Of a DNA stretch of 64,000 nt, positions 19,640 through 30,389 are shown piece after piece. Within the stretch, counting starts at the first letter, position 1. Each line of letters begins with the position of its first letter. The notes under the pieces are model-generated. The model did no database searches, was not told the DNA's origin, and worked only from the letters and a program-made list of their open reading frames with translations. The position numbers and the translations under genes were made by a program. Origin of the DNA: Rhodococcus sp. Leaf278. GTDB taxonomy: Bacteria; Actinomycetota; Actinomycetes; Mycobacteriales; Mycobacteriaceae. The DNA lies in contig NZ_LMRR01000004.1 in NCBI RefSeq assembly GCF_001426085.1, forward strand, positions 62,001 through 126,000, given 5' to 3'.

Positions 19640-20299
19640 TCAGACAGCCGCGCCGGCGCTGACTCGCGGCTTGGGTGCGCGCATCTTGCGAATCTGCGAC
19701 GCGCGAACGAAGGCGTACCACCCGATCTTGAAGCCGCCGTCCGTCGTCTCGGGGAAGCGCACGCGAATCTTGTTGTTGATCATCTTGCCCAAGTAGATGC
19801 CCTCGCCCACCATGAACAGCATCATCACGAACATGCCGAGAGTGACGTACTGCTGCACTGCAGGCTGTAGGAACAGCGCGAAAATCAGGATGAGTGCGAG
19901 CGGCATGAACAGTCCGACGAGATTGCGCCGTGCATCGACGATGTCGCGGACGTATGCGCGGACCGGGCCCTTGTCGCGGGGGAGCAAGTACTTGTCGTCA
20001 CCGGCCAGCATGCGCGCACGACGCTCGGCCGCTGCGGCGCGGCGTTCGTTGGACGCGGCCTTGCGGTCTTCTTTGCTGCCCTTGTTCGCCTTGCGGCGCT
20101 CGCGTGCTTCTTTGCTCGTGAGGGGCGCCGGAGCAACAGGCCCGCGACGACGACCCTCGGCGTCACGGCGCTTGGGTGTCGGGCGGCCCTTGCCGAGGGA
20201 CACCGGAGACGCAGCTTCGTGCCCGGACGCAGTCGACTCGGATTCGTTCGAGTTCTGTTCGTCCGAATTGTCGGAGTTTCCACGGCGTAGCAGCTTCAC
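19640..20299 (-). CDS. DUF3043 membrane protein
   Basis: A 219-residue protein with a long polar N-terminus (about 110 residues, Ser/Glu then Lys/Arg/Ala rich, probably disordered and cytoplasmic), two hydrophobic helices (about residues 128-170) and a basic C-terminus. It matches DUF3043 (Rv2206 family), always near the cob genes in this lineage. Function unknown. It is the first gene of the minus-strand run ending with cobS and is divergent from glycerate kinase. Confidence 0.88.
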   Translation of the reverse strand: MKLLRRGNSDNSDEQNSNESESTASGHEAASPVSLGKGRPTPKRRDAEGRRRGPVAPAPLTSKEARERRKANKGSKEDRKAASNERRAAAAERRARMLAGDDKYLLPRDKGPVRAYVRDIVDARRNLVGLFMPLALILIFALFLQPAVQQYVTLGMFVMMLFMVGEGIYLGKMINNKIRVRFPETTDGGFKIGWYAFVRASQIRKMRAPKPRVSAGAAV

Positions 20300-20400
20300 G
20301 CACCCAGAGTATGGGATGACCTATCGATATCGAACACCGGCCAGGTCAGCTCGCAGACCAGCAGATGCCGTCTGCATGCTGCAGCCCTAGACTTTCCACG

Positions 20401-21474
20401 ATGCGAGTGATGATTGCGCCTGATTCTTTCGGAGACACCCTGACCGCTGCAGACGCGGCACACGCTATGGCGAGGGGATGGACATCGGTCAGGGGTCAGG
20501 ACGAACTCGAGCTCGCCCCCCAGTCCGACGGCGGGCCGGGGTTCGTCGAGGTGCTGGCCTCGCGCATCGGCACTGTTCAGGTCGCCGACGTCGACGGACC
20601 GCTCGGCACTCCTGTTCGGGCTCACTGGCTGCTCGACGGCACAGTGGCGTACATCGAATCCGCGCAGGCGTGTGGGCTGCATCTGCTCGACGGCCCGCCG
20701 AGCCCATTGTCTGCGCTGAAGGCGAGCAGCTACGGCGTCGGGCAGTTGATCGATGCGGCGATCGGCAGCGGAGCTCGAACGATCTTCGTCGGGCTCGGCG
20801 GCAGCAGCTGCACCGACGGCGGCCGCGCACTGATACGCGCGCTGGGCGGGTTGGGATCGGCGGTCGGTCGTCTATCGGGAATCGACCTCGTCGCCGCGTC
20901 GGACGTAGAGAATCCGTTGCTGGGCGAGTGGGGTGCGGCCCGGGTGTTCGGACCGCAGAAGGGTGCCGATGCCGAGACGGTCGGTCGACTGGAGGAGCTG
21001 AACACGGACTGGGCCGCCGTCCTGTCCGCAGCGGGTCACGACGTGGCGGACAGGCCGGGTGCCGGAGCGGCGGGTGGTCTCGGTGCCGCGCTGTTCGCAC
21101 TCGGCGGCACGCAGCAACCCGGAGCCGTCGTGGTGGCCGAACGGACCGGACAGCAGGACCTGTTGGGGACCGTCGACCTGGTGTTGACCGGTGAGGGCAA
21201 GTTCGATTCGCAATCGCTGCGCGGCAAGCTGGTCACCAGAATCGCGGCCGCCGGCGGCGCGACCGGCGTGGAGACGATCGTGCTTGCGGGCCAGGTGACG
21301 TTGACCGACGACGAACTGGCGTCGGCGGGTATCGAGGCGGCACATTCGATCAGCGAATTCGCGGGATCGGTCGAGTTGGCGATGTCGGACGCCGCGAACC
21401 AGCTCGAACTGCTCACCGCGCGCATCGCGGGCGAGGTCGCAGACTTTGCCGTGAATCCGAGGCGGCGAGCGTGA
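20401..21474 (+). CDS. Glycerate kinase (GckA/GlxK family)
   Basis: A 357-residue glycerate kinase (type I family, homologue of Rv2205c) that phosphorylates glycerate to feed glycolysis. The N-terminus MRVMIAPDSFGDTLTAADAA is the family's DSFKG-like substrate motif, and GLGGSSCTDGG and the C-terminal LTGEGKFDSQSLRGK are typical. The start is at the ATG at 20401; an upstream in-frame ATG would add 12 residues without homology. Which glycerate isomer or product phosphate is used cannot be read directly. Confidence 0.93.
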   Translation: MRVMIAPDSFGDTLTAADAAHAMARGWTSVRGQDELELAPQSDGGPGFVEVLASRIGTVQVADVDGPLGTPVRAHWLLDGTVAYIESAQACGLHLLDGPPSPLSALKASSYGVGQLIDAAIGSGARTIFVGLGGSSCTDGGRALIRALGGLGSAVGRLSGIDLVAASDVENPLLGEWGAARVFGPQKGADAETVGRLEELNTDWAAVLSAAGHDVADRPGAGAAGGLGAALFALGGTQQPGAVVVAERTGQQDLLGTVDLVLTGEGKFDSQSLRGKLVTRIAAAGGATGVETIVLAGQVTLTDDELASAGIEAAHSISEFAGSVELAMSDAANQLELLTARIAGEVADFAVNPRRRA

Positions 21475-21540
21475 GGAATAGAGGCACCGAGAGTACGGTT
21501 GAGTAGTTCACGGGTTTTGTACGACTGATAGGGAGAGCCC

Positions 21541-21906
21541 ATGACCGTTTCAAGCGAGACCACAACAACCGAAACCACGGCGCACAAGGTCACCATGACC
21601 GAGACCGCGTCGGCCAAGGCCAAGGCGTTGCTGGATCAAGAAGGCCGCGACGACCTCGCGCTGCGCATCGCTGTGCAGCCAGGTGGTTGTGCAGGACTGC
21701 GTTACCAGCTCTTCTTCGACGATCGAAGCCTCGACGGCGACCTCGCGGTCGACTTCAACGGCGTCACTCTCGCAGTGGATCGGATGAGCGCCCCCTACGT
21801 AGAGGGTGCATCCATCGACTTCGTGGACACGATCGAGAAGCAGGGCTTCACGATCGACAACCCGAACGCCACGGGTTCGTGCGCGTGCGGCGACTCGTTC
21901 AACTGA
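21541..21906 (+). CDS. erpA: Iron-sulfur cluster carrier of the ErpA/HesB family
   Basis: A 121-residue A-type carrier that passes iron-sulfur clusters to target proteins. The three conserved cysteines are present: one in QPGGCAGLRY and two near the end in GSCACGDSF. The 20-residue Thr-rich lead (MTVSSETTTTETTAHKVTMT) is longer than in enteric ErpA but usual for actinobacteria. It lies 66 bp after glycerate kinase with an AGGGAGAG Shine-Dalgarno. Likely clients in this window include LipA, QcrA and other iron-sulfur proteins; that is inference. Confidence 0.93.
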   Translation: MTVSSETTTTETTAHKVTMTETASAKAKALLDQEGRDDLALRIAVQPGGCAGLRYQLFFDDRSLDGDLAVDFNGVTLAVDRMSAPYVEGASIDFVDTIEKQGFTIDNPNATGSCACGDSFN

Positions 21907-21919
21907 GCTGACTCGTTTT

Positions 21920-22984
<1,065 letters not shown>

Positions 22985-23005
22985 GATCGCTTCCCCCCCC
23001 AGAAC

Positions 23006-23058
23006 GGGATCAATGTGGCCTTGTTGCAATCAGAGTGACTGAAACCCACATTGATCCC
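23006..23058. repeat. Long-loop hairpin between convergent adoK and asnB
   Basis: A perfect 13-bp inverted repeat (GGGATCAATGTGG at 23006-23018, its complement at 23046-23058) encloses a 27-base A/T-richer spacer. It sits between two convergent genes beside a run of eight C (22993-23000). It does not look like a standard intrinsic terminator; it could be a small dispersed repeat or a bidirectional 3'-end element. Confidence 0.65.
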
Positions 23059-23079
23059 ATGAGGGGAGGGGTGTACCGG

Positions 23080-25008
23080 TCAGATGTTGACCGGGTATTC
23101 CGGTTCGGCGATCTGGGGCACGATGCGCTTCTCGACGAAGATGCCGTGCCACACCATGAAGATCAGCAGCGTCCACAGACGTCGGCTGTGATCGGATTTT
23201 CCGGCGCGGTGGTCGTTGAGCATCGCGACTATGGCGGGCTTGTTCAGCAGGTGGTCGGTCTGGGAGTCGGCGATCTGCTGGTGTGCCCAGTCGAAGAGCT
23301 CGGTGCCGCGTAGCCAGTGGCGCAACGGCACGGGAAAGCCCAGCTTGGCGCGATGCAGCACGTGACCGGGAACTATCCCCTCGAGCGCTTGGCGTAGGGC
23401 GTACTTGGTGGTGTTCTTGGTGATCTTCTGCTCGAGGGGCAGCTTCTCGGCGACCCGATAGATCTCCGAGTCCAGGAACGGGACTCGCAGTTCGAGTGAA
23501 TTCGCCATGGTGATCTTGTCGGCCTTGACCAGGATGTCGCCGCGCAACCAGGTGAACAGGTCCAGGTGTTGCATCCGGGCTACCGGATCCCATCCCTGCG
23601 ACTGCGCGTAGATCGGCGCAGTGACGTCCTGGTGGGTCCACTCCGGTCGGAAATCGCGCAATACGGACCGCAGTTGTGCGTCGTTGAAACTACGAGCGTT
23701 TCCGTAGTACCGCTCCTCGAGAGTCATCGATCCACGGTTCAGCAGGCTTTTCCCGCGGGTTCCTTCCGGAATCCGCTCGCTCAACGACCCGGCAGCGCGT
23801 CTGAGGAATGCAGGAAGCGACTCGAACGGCTTCAGCGACAGCGGCTCGCGATAGATGGTGTACCCGCCGAACAACTCGTCTGCGCCCTCACCGGAGAGCA
23901 CGACCTTCACGTGCTTCCGCGCCTCCTTGGCGACGAAGTACAGCGGTACCAATGCGGGATCCGCCACCGGGTCGTCCAAGTACCAGACGATCTCGGGGAT
24001 GGATGCCGCGAACTCCTCCGGCCCGACGACCTTGACGATATGGCGGGCACCGATGGCCGCCGCCGACTCCGCGGCGACGTCGACCTCGGAATAGCCTTCT
24101 CGCTCGAAACCTGTGGTGAAGGTGATCAGGTCAGGATTGTGGCGAATTGCCAGCGCCGCGATGGCCGTCGAATCGATGCCGCCCGACAGGAAGGATCCGA
24201 CTGTCACGTCGGCCCGCATGTGCTTGGCAACCGAATCTTCGAGCGCTTCGGCGATCTCCTGATAACGAGCTCTTTCGCTGCCGGGCGCGAAGGGTCGGAC
24301 CGGAAACTTCGGCGTGAAGTATCGGGTGACCTCGGGCGCGGTACCGGGGGAGAGGGTGGCGTAGCAGCCGGATTCGAGTCGACGGATCCCCACGTGGAGG
24401 GTCTCGGGCTCGGGGACGTACTGCAGCACGGTGTAGTGCTCCAGGGCGCGCTGGTCGAGGTCGTCGTCGACCCCGACCAGATTCGTCAACTCCAGCACGC
24501 TCTTCTTCTCACTACCGAATGCAGTGCCTCCCGGGCCGGTGGCCAGGAACAACGGCTTGATGCCGAAGGGATCGCGTGCGATGAACATCTGGCGGGTCTC
24601 GGTATCCCAGACCGCGAACGCGAACATGCCCCTCAGTCGCTGCACCGCGGCTGGACCCCAGTAGTGAAACGCGGCAACGATCGATTCGCTGTCGCCCTCG
24701 GTGGCGAACTCCGCGCCGTGATCGCGCGCCAATTCCGCGCGCAACTCCAGGTAGTTGTAGATCTCGCCGTTGAAGACGAGCGCGTACCGGTTCGGTGACT
24801 CGGGCGGACCCCAGCGCATCGGCTGATGCGAGTGTTCGATGTCGATGAACGACAATCGGTTGAACCCGTAAACGACGTCGTCGTCGTGCCACGTCCCACC
24901 GGGCTCGTCAGGCCCCCGGTGGCGCATGCAGTGGGTTGCCGAGCTCACCAGCTCGACTCCGGCGGCGGTCGTTCCGTGAGACGTGAGTACTCCGAGCAGT
25001 CCACACAC
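23080..25008 (-). CDS. asnB: Glutamine-hydrolysing asparagine synthetase
   Basis: A 642-residue AsnB that makes asparagine from aspartate, glutamine and ATP. The N-terminal nucleophile amidotransferase domain starts with MCGLLGVL (Cys2 catalytic) and contains FNGEIYNYLELR. The synthetase domain has the PP-loop SGGIDSTAIA and the ATP/aspartate motifs SGEGADELFGGY. It starts with GTG. In mycobacteria the equivalent Rv2201 sits in the same place and affects cell-wall amidation and drug tolerance; which substrate is amidated in vivo is not visible here. It is divergent from ctaC. Confidence 0.94.
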   Translation of the reverse strand: MCGLLGVLTSHGTTAAGVELVSSATHCMRHRGPDEPGGTWHDDDVVYGFNRLSFIDIEHSHQPMRWGPPESPNRYALVFNGEIYNYLELRAELARDHGAEFATEGDSESIVAAFHYWGPAAVQRLRGMFAFAVWDTETRQMFIARDPFGIKPLFLATGPGGTAFGSEKKSVLELTNLVGVDDDLDQRALEHYTVLQYVPEPETLHVGIRRLESGCYATLSPGTAPEVTRYFTPKFPVRPFAPGSERARYQEIAEALEDSVAKHMRADVTVGSFLSGGIDSTAIAALAIRHNPDLITFTTGFEREGYSEVDVAAESAAAIGARHIVKVVGPEEFAASIPEIVWYLDDPVADPALVPLYFVAKEARKHVKVVLSGEGADELFGGYTIYREPLSLKPFESLPAFLRRAAGSLSERIPEGTRGKSLLNRGSMTLEERYYGNARSFNDAQLRSVLRDFRPEWTHQDVTAPIYAQSQGWDPVARMQHLDLFTWLRGDILVKADKITMANSLELRVPFLDSEIYRVAEKLPLEQKITKNTTKYALRQALEGIVPGHVLHRAKLGFPVPLRHWLRGTELFDWAHQQIADSQTDHLLNKPAIVAMLNDHRAGKSDHSRRLWTLLIFMVWHGIFVEKRIVPQIAEPEYPVNI

Positions 25009-25238
25009 AGCGTCTGCTACCTCTTCTCGCAGTTGGGGACAATGCAGCGGTCCGAGTCTCCGCGAGCGGCGTCAGCGGGACGGCAGATCAGGAACCGAGT
25101 ATGCCGCAGACACGCACGAGCGTAGGTGACGACCCAAGGATGGCTATCCGTCGGCTTTGGTCTACGCTGCGTAGTACTAGAGCATCTCCATGTGGAAGCT
25201 CTTATTCTTCAGTGGTGGGCAATCAGGAAGGCGTGAAC

Positions 25239-26312
25239 GTGGCGCAGAGTCGGATCCTTCGTCGAGCGGGGCTGACAGCATTTCTCGGTGTAGCCGCGTT
25301 GATGCTGTCGGGCTGTTCCATCAGCAGCGACAACGTACTCAATTTCGGTTTCGCTTCGGGAGTCACTCCGCAGGGGCAACGCATCGGGGACCTGTGGACC
25401 TGGTCGGTTATCGCTGCCCTGGTCATGGGCATCATCGTGTGGGTCCTGATCTTCTGGGTGGTGCTGTTCCACCGCAAGAAGAAGAACTCACCGGAGTTCC
25501 CTCGCCAGACGGCGTACAACGTTCCGCTCGAGCTGTTCTACACGGCCGTGCCGTTCGTCATCATCGCCGTCCTGTTCTACTTCACCGTCGTGGTGCAGAA
25601 CTACGTCGACGAGAAGCAGGCCGATCCGGACGTACAGGTCGACGTCACCGCTTACCAGTGGAACTGGAAGTTCGGTTACCGGACCATCGACCTCAAGGAC
25701 GGTGCCGCCAAGTACGAGGGCACCGACGAAGAGGAGCAGGCGGCAGCGGAAGCCGCCGCCACTCCCGGTGAAGGTGCCGAGGGCAGCGAAGACGGCGAGT
25801 TCGTTCCGGGACCCATCAACGGCGCGCTGACGCAGGACTTGTCCTACCTGCACTACAACAAGATCGAAACAGTCGGATCCAGTGACGAGATCCCGGTGCT
25901 GGTCCTCCCGACCGGCAAGCGCATCGAATTCGTGCTCGCGTCCTCGGACGTTATCCACGGATTCTGGGTTCCGGAGTTCTTGTTCAAGCGGGACGTTCTT
26001 CCGAACCCCGAGGAGAACCATTCCGACAACGTGTTCCAGATCAGCGAGATCGAACGTGAAGGATCGTTCGTCGGTCGGTGCACCGAAATGTGTGGCACCT
26101 TCCACTCGATGATGAACTTCGAGGTTCGCGCGGTGTCGCCGGACAAGTTCGAGCAGTACATCGAGCTACGCAAGCCACTGTCCGAGGGTGGCGACGCACT
26201 CACCAATGCGCAGGCACTCGAGGCCATCGGTGAGAGCCCGATCGCTACGAGCACCTCGCCGTTCGAGACCGATCGCACCGTCCGTACCGCCACCGTCGCC
26301 GAAGGCAACTGA
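25239..26312 (+). CDS. ctaC: Cytochrome c oxidase subunit II (CtaC)
   Basis: A 357-residue lipoprotein-type subunit II of the aa3 oxidase. It has a signal with lipobox MLSGC, two membrane helices and the CuA site CTEMCGTFHSMMNF (first Cys at residue 281). An acidic insert of about 30 residues (EGTDEEEQAAAEAA...) interrupts the periplasmic domain, as is typical of actinobacteria. The GTG at 25239 is preferred to the GTG two codons earlier because AGGAAGG lies 7 bases before it. It is followed closely by ctaF. It receives electrons from the diheme cytochrome of QcrC. Confidence 0.95.
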   Translation: MAQSRILRRAGLTAFLGVAALMLSGCSISSDNVLNFGFASGVTPQGQRIGDLWTWSVIAALVMGIIVWVLIFWVVLFHRKKKNSPEFPRQTAYNVPLELFYTAVPFVIIAVLFYFTVVVQNYVDEKQADPDVQVDVTAYQWNWKFGYRTIDLKDGAAKYEGTDEEEQAAAEAAATPGEGAEGSEDGEFVPGPINGALTQDLSYLHYNKIETVGSSDEIPVLVLPTGKRIEFVLASSDVIHGFWVPEFLFKRDVLPNPEENHSDNVFQISEIEREGSFVGRCTEMCGTFHSMMNFEVRAVSPDKFEQYIELRKPLSEGGDALTNAQALEAIGESPIATSTSPFETDRTVRTATVAEGN

Positions 26313-26330
26313 CCAAGGAAGCATGCTGAT

Positions 26331-26747
26331 ATGAAAATCGAAGCCAAGATCTTCGAGATCCTCACTGTCTTCTTCCTCCTGGTCGGCATCGTGTACGCGT
26401 TGTTCACGGGCCTGAGTCGCACCGGAGTGGAGTGGGCAGGCGTTACCGCGATCTTCTTGTCTGTGGGCCTGACTCTGATCGTCGGCACCTACTTCCGGTT
26501 CGTTGCTCGACGCCTCGACACCCGTCCCGAGGACTTCGACGATGCCGAGGTGAGCGACGGCGCAGGCGATCTCGGCTTCTTCAGCCCCGGCAGCTTCTGG
26601 CCGATCGTGCTCGCCGGCGCTGCATCCGTCACTGCTCTCGGATTCGCTTTCTTCCAGCCGTGGCTGATCGCACTGGGAGTCGTTTGTGTCATCGCAGCGG
26701 CTGCCGGCTTGGTGTTCGAATACCACCTCGGAGCCGAGCGCCACTGA
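26331..26747 (+). CDS. ctaF: Cytochrome c oxidase subunit IV (CtaF)
   Basis: A 138-residue protein with four hydrophobic helices that matches the actinobacterial oxidase subunit IV (Rv2199c family). It starts [19 protein letters not shown] 18 bp after ctaC and so forms a two-gene operon with it. A strong terminator follows. It is a structural subunit of the bcc-aa3 supercomplex; no catalytic residues are expected. Confidence 0.95.
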   Translation: MKIEAKIFEILTVFFLLVGIVYALFTGLSRTGVEWAGVTAIFLSVGLTLIVGTYFRFVARRLDTRPEDFDDAEVSDGAGDLGFFSPGSFWPIVLAGAASVTALGFAFFQPWLIALGVVCVIAAAAGLVFEYHLGAERH

Positions 26748-26764
26748 TTGGCACACACCAGAGG

Positions 26765-26802
26765 AAAGGCCCCGATCGTTCGCGAGAACGATCGGGGCCT
26801 TT
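26765..26802 (+). terminator. Intrinsic terminator of ctaC-ctaF
   Basis: A perfect 17-bp stem (26765-26781 with 26786-26802) with a GCGA loop runs into a five-T tract, 17 bp after the ctaF stop. It is the clearest rho-independent terminator in the window. Confidence 0.93.
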
Positions 26803-26911
26803 TTCTGTACCAAGAGTGACCGCTAGAGCAGCACCGACGTCACATGGAGCATTCACGACGTAGAGCGGTGCTCGACCATAGGCGAGTGACTGTGGATGGG
26901 CGTCCGGAACG

Positions 26912-27187
26912 TCAGGAGGCGTCGGCCTCGGAGTGTCTCGCCGTCGAGTCCGAAGTCGAGTCCGCCACGGCGTCCAAAGAGATGCCGAGCGCCTCGCACA
27001 GGGCCGCGACCGTGAAGAAAGCAGGTGTCGGTATGCGTCCGGTCTCGATCTTTCTGAGCGTCTCGACCGAGATGCCGGCGGAGTCGGCGACATCGGTCAT
27101 GGTGCGGCTGCCTCGGTGACGACGCAGTGTTGCGCCTAGCCTGGCACCGCGAGCGAGCTCGCCGGGGGTGAGGGGAATGCGGACCAT
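26912..27187 (-). CDS. Small XRE-family helix-turn-helix regulator
   Basis: A 91-residue protein that is almost only an HTH domain. LGATLRRHRGSRTMTDVADSAGISVETLRKIETGRIPTP carries the helix-turn-helix, and the rest ends in a polar tail. The ATG at 27187 is chosen because it begins the domain; the open frame upstream has no homology. It lies between ctaF and qcrB. In M. tuberculosis the equivalent gap (Rv2198c-Rv2197c) holds MmpS3 and a small membrane protein instead. Target unknown; control of the nearby respiratory genes is possible but unproven. Confidence 0.85.
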   Translation of the reverse strand: MVRIPLTPGELARGARLGATLRRHRGSRTMTDVADSAGISVETLRKIETGRIPTPAFFTVAALCEALGISLDAVADSTSDSTARHSEADAS

Positions 27188-27370
27188 GTGCCGATAGTAA
27201 TACCGGTGAGCCGTCCTGTTGCGGCGCAGTGGTGTCCCGTATACGAGGATGGCCCGCCGAGTATTCGAGTTCGGTGCGAGGGGTCGCCCGAGACCGGGGG
27301 AGGGGAGTGGCACGAACATGCCACGTGTCGATGCGACGCTTCGTTTCGTTCCAGATCAGTAGACACGAAG

Positions 27371-27400
27371 AAGGGCGACACCGTTGCCGGTGCCGCCCTT
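27371..27400 (-). terminator. Hairpin after qcrB (end of ctaE-qcrCAB operon)
   Basis: A 13-bp stem with one mismatch (27371-27383 with 27388-27400) and a TTGC loop lies 20 bp past the qcrB stop. On the minus strand it is followed by CTTCTTCGTG, a weak pyrimidine tract. A terminator role is likely. The rest of 27188-27420 holds no gene I can support. Confidence 0.65.
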
Positions 27401-27420
27401 CCGTTGTGCTGTGTCAGATG

Positions 27421-29214
27421 TCAGCGATCGCTGTCGCTGTCCTGACGACCCGACGTGATCGCCGCGTCTTCGTGCCCGTTGCCGTTCGAGTGGCCGTTAC
27501 CGTTCGAGTGGCCGTTCCCATTTGTGTGGCCGTTACCGTTCGAGTGGCCGTTGCCATTGGAATGACCGTTGCCGTTCGAGTGGCCGTTCGAGCCGCTGCC
27601 GAGAATTCCGGCCTGGTAATTGCGGAGCATTGCGAGCTGCTCGTGCTCGCCCTTGTGCAGTGCATCTTCCAGAGCCTTGCTCTGAGCAACAGGGTCCGGG
27701 GTGAACAGCGATCCGGAGCCGGGCTTTCCGGCCGAGCCGAGCTTGTTCATCTTCTTGGGTACCGGTGCGCCCTGGTAATCGAGGGGAATCGGATGTCCGT
27801 GATCGTCGACCGGTCCGAGCGGCTGGTGAATTTCCACGTACTGGCCGTGCGGAAGACGCTTGATGATTCCGGTTTCGATGCCGTGCTCGAGTACCGCCCG
27901 GTCGCTGCGCTGCAGACCGATGCAGAACCGGTAGGCAACGAAGTAGGCGATCGGAGGCAGGATCAGTACGCCGATGCGACCGATCCACGTCATGGCGTTG
28001 AGCGAGATGTCGAACTTGTACGCAATCAGATCGTTGACGCAGGACAGCGTCAGGACGACGTAGAACGCGATCGACATCGCGCCGATGGCCGTGCGGACCG
28101 GCACGTCGCGGGGACGCTGCAGCAGGTTGTGATGTGCAGTGTCACCGGTGAGGCGCTTCTCGATCCACGGGTAGGCGATCATGACCGTGAATACGAGACC
28201 CATGATCACTGCCACCCAGAACACAGCCGGGATGGTGTAGCGACCGGCGATGTAGATGTCCCAAGCCGGCCACAGTCGGGCCAGACCGTCCGTCCACATC
28301 ATGTAGAAGTCGGGCTGCGAACCTGCCGACACCTGCGACGGGTTGTACGGACCCAAGTTCCAGATCGGGTTGACCTGAAGCAGGCCACCCATTGCTGCCA
28401 GCACACCGAACGTCACGGCGAAGAATGCACCGGACTTGACCGCGAACACCGGGAGAATACGAACGCCGACGACGTTCTTCTCGGTGCGTCCCGGTCCGGG
28501 GAACTGCGTGTGCTTCTGGTACCAGACCAATGCGAGGTGAGCTGCGATCAACGCCAGGATGATCGCGGGAAGTAGCAGCACGTGGGCTACGTACAGGCGA
28601 GGAATGATGATCGTTCCCGGGAAGTCGCCGTCGAAGATCAGCCAGTGCATCCAGGTGCCGACGATCGGGATACTCATCGTGATGCCGGAGAAGGCGGCGC
28701 GAAGACCGGTGCCCGAGAGCAGGTCGTCGGGGAGGGAGTATCCGAAGAAGCCCTCGAACATCGCCAGGATCAGCAGCAGGCAGCCGATGACCCAGTTGGC
28801 TTCGCGGGGGCGACGGAATGCACCCGTGAAGAAGATGCGGGCCATGTGCACGATGATCGACGCGGCGAACATCAGTGCCGCCCAGTGGTGGATCTGTCGC
28901 ATGAACAGACCACCGCGGACCTCGAACGAGATGTCGAGGGCAGTGGCGTACGCACGAGACATGGTCACACCGTTGAGCGGGGTGTAAGCGCCCTGGTACA
29001 CGACCTCGCTGAGCGATGGATCGAAGAATAGGGTGAGGAATACGCCGGAGATCAGCAGGATCACGAAGCTGTACAGCGCGATCTCACCGAGCAGGAACGA
29101 CCAGTGGGTGGGGAACACCTTGTTGATCTGGCGGCGCAATCCCGGTGCCAAGTGGTAACGACTGTCTACGTCGTCTGCCTGCTTGGCTGCGAGGGTTTGC
29201 AGTGAAGGACTCAT
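27421..29214 (-). CDS. qcrB: Ubiquinol/menaquinol-cytochrome c reductase cytochrome b subunit (QcrB)
   Basis: A 597-residue cytochrome b, the quinol-oxidising core of the bcc complex. It has about nine helices, heme-ligand His pairs in the helices after [20 protein letters not shown], and the actinobacterial C-terminal extension. The tail ends in about six copies of NGNGHS (coded at 27473-27593), followed by [16 protein letters not shown]. The start ATG overlaps qcrA by 4 bp. QcrB is the target of imidazopyridine-type inhibitors in mycobacteria. The last gene of ctaE-qcrC-qcrA-qcrB. Confidence 0.96.
   Translation of the reverse strand: MSPSLQTLAAKQADDVDSRYHLAPGLRRQINKVFPTHWSFLLGEIALYSFVILLISGVFLTLFFDPSLSEVVYQGAYTPLNGVTMSRAYATALDISFEVRGGLFMRQIHHWAALMFAASIIVHMARIFFTGAFRRPREANWVIGCLLLILAMFEGFFGYSLPDDLLSGTGLRAAFSGITMSIPIVGTWMHWLIFDGDFPGTIIIPRLYVAHVLLLPAIILALIAAHLALVWYQKHTQFPGPGRTEKNVVGVRILPVFAVKSGAFFAVTFGVLAAMGGLLQVNPIWNLGPYNPSQVSAGSQPDFYMMWTDGLARLWPAWDIYIAGRYTIPAVFWVAVIMGLVFTVMIAYPWIEKRLTGDTAHHNLLQRPRDVPVRTAIGAMSIAFYVVLTLSCVNDLIAYKFDISLNAMTWIGRIGVLILPPIAYFVAYRFCIGLQRSDRAVLEHGIETGIIKRLPHGQYVEIHQPLGPVDDHGHPIPLDYQGAPVPKKMNKLGSAGKPGSGSLFTPDPVAQSKALEDALHKGEHEQLAMLRNYQAGILGSGSNGHSNGNGHSNGNGHSNGNGHTNGNGHSNGNGHSNGNGHEDAAITSGRQDSDSDR
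27473..27593 (-). repeat. 18-bp tandem repeat coding NGNGHS units in QcrB
   Basis: About six or seven copies of an 18-bp unit (plus-strand form GTTCGAGTGGCCGTTACC) sit inside the 3' end of qcrB. Copies vary mainly at third bases while the protein unit NGNGHS is kept, with one NGNGHT. This suggests selection on the peptide rather than fresh slippage. Confidence 0.9.
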
Positions 29215-30389
29215 GAATCACGCTCCGGTCGACGTTCCCAGAAGGCGGGGCCCAGTGCTTCCTTGAAATCGGCTTGTGCCACTAGGTATCCCTCCTCGTT
29301 GACTGTGATGGGAAGCTGAGGCAGCGCGCGCGCGGCCGGTCCGAAGATCGGCTTGGCGTACTCGAGCGCGTTGAACTGCGACTGATGGCAAGGGCAGAGA
29401 ATGCGGTTGGTCTGCTGCTCGAACAACGATGTCGGGCAACCCAAATGCGTGCAGATCTTGGAGTAGGCGTAGTAGTCGCCGTAGTTGTAGCTCTCCTGGC
29501 CCTTACGCTTGACGACCGTGCTGGCATCGTCGGGGCGGAGGCGGATGAGCATGACGGCGTTGCGAATCCCGCGGAGCGAGACGAGAAGTTCGTGCTCGCT
29601 TTCGCGGTCCGCTTCGCGGAACGGGAAGACAGTCTCCATAGCACCAGCGTCCAAGTCCTCGGGCCGAACGAGAACGACATCTTCCGGTCGCCCGGTGTCT
29701 CGTCGGAGGTAGATGGTCTCCCCATCGTACCGAGGAGTCCAGCCGGATACCCACAACGGAGAATCTTCGCCCTTCGCCCACGGGTTCTTGATCAGGCCTC
29801 CGAGCGGGAGCAATGCCATGATGCCCAGTGCGCCGCCGCCGAAGAACAGTGAGCGCTTGATCACCTTGCGACGACCGATGGTCGACGTGTCCAGGGAGTC
29901 GCCCAGCTCGGCCACCAACGTCTTGCGGTCCGTCTCCGACGAACTTCCGTCGTGACGGTCCTGGATGGAGACCTCTTCGGGAATGAACTTCTTGGTGAAC
30001 TGCACAGCACCGACGCCGACGGCGAGGATTGCCAGACCCATCGTGCCGCCGATCAGCGGCGTGTACAGCGAGTAGAGGTTGTAGTTCTCGTCACCGATCC
30101 CGGCGTACTGCCAGGGCCAGAACAGGTAGACACCGATGAACGCGACGGCAGAGAGGCCGGCGATGGCGAACCAGATCGCGACACTGCGCTCCGCGCGCTT
30201 CTCCGCCCGGGTGCCCTCGACAGCCCAGCGGTTTCTGCGGAAAGCAACGTCGACACCGTCGAGATTCGTACCGAGTTCGACCAACTGGTCGCGGCTCAGA
30301 GAAGCCAGTTCCTCGTCGGTGTACTTCTTGTCGGCATCCACACCACCGGTGTTTGCCGCGTCCTTGCGGCCGGAATCGCCGTCGCTCAT
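29211..30389 (-). CDS. qcrA: Rieske iron-sulfur subunit of cytochrome bcc (QcrA)
   Basis: A 392-residue Rieske protein. The 2Fe-2S motifs are CTHLGCP and CPCHQS, in the C-terminal domain. Actinobacterial QcrA has three N-terminal membrane helices, visible here between about residues 65 and 210, with a long charged cytoplasmic head. The ATG at 30389 overlaps qcrC by 4 bp (ATGA), which decides the start over an open frame further upstream. It passes electrons from quinol to the diheme cytochrome QcrC. Confidence 0.95.
   Translation of the reverse strand: MSDGDSGRKDAANTGGVDADKKYTDEELASLSRDQLVELGTNLDGVDVAFRRNRWAVEGTRAEKRAERSVAIWFAIAGLSAVAFIGVYLFWPWQYAGIGDENYNLYSLYTPLIGGTMGLAILAVGVGAVQFTKKFIPEEVSIQDRHDGSSSETDRKTLVAELGDSLDTSTIGRRKVIKRSLFFGGGALGIMALLPLGGLIKNPWAKGEDSPLWVSGWTPRYDGETIYLRRDTGRPEDVVLVRPEDLDAGAMETVFPFREADRESEHELLVSLRGIRNAVMLIRLRPDDASTVVKRKGQESYNYGDYYAYSKICTHLGCPTSLFEQQTNRILCPCHQSQFNALEYAKPIFGPAARALPQLPITVNEEGYLVAQADFKEALGPAFWERRPERDS

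Noticed and set aside
17950-20299. Cobalamin riboswitch controlling cobUTS
   Set aside because: No B12-box-like sequence was seen upstream of cobU or the DUF3043 gene.
27473-27593. CRISPR-like array or VNTR outside a gene
   Set aside because: The repeats are in-frame 18-bp units inside qcrB, with no spacers of constant length; they code NGNGHS.
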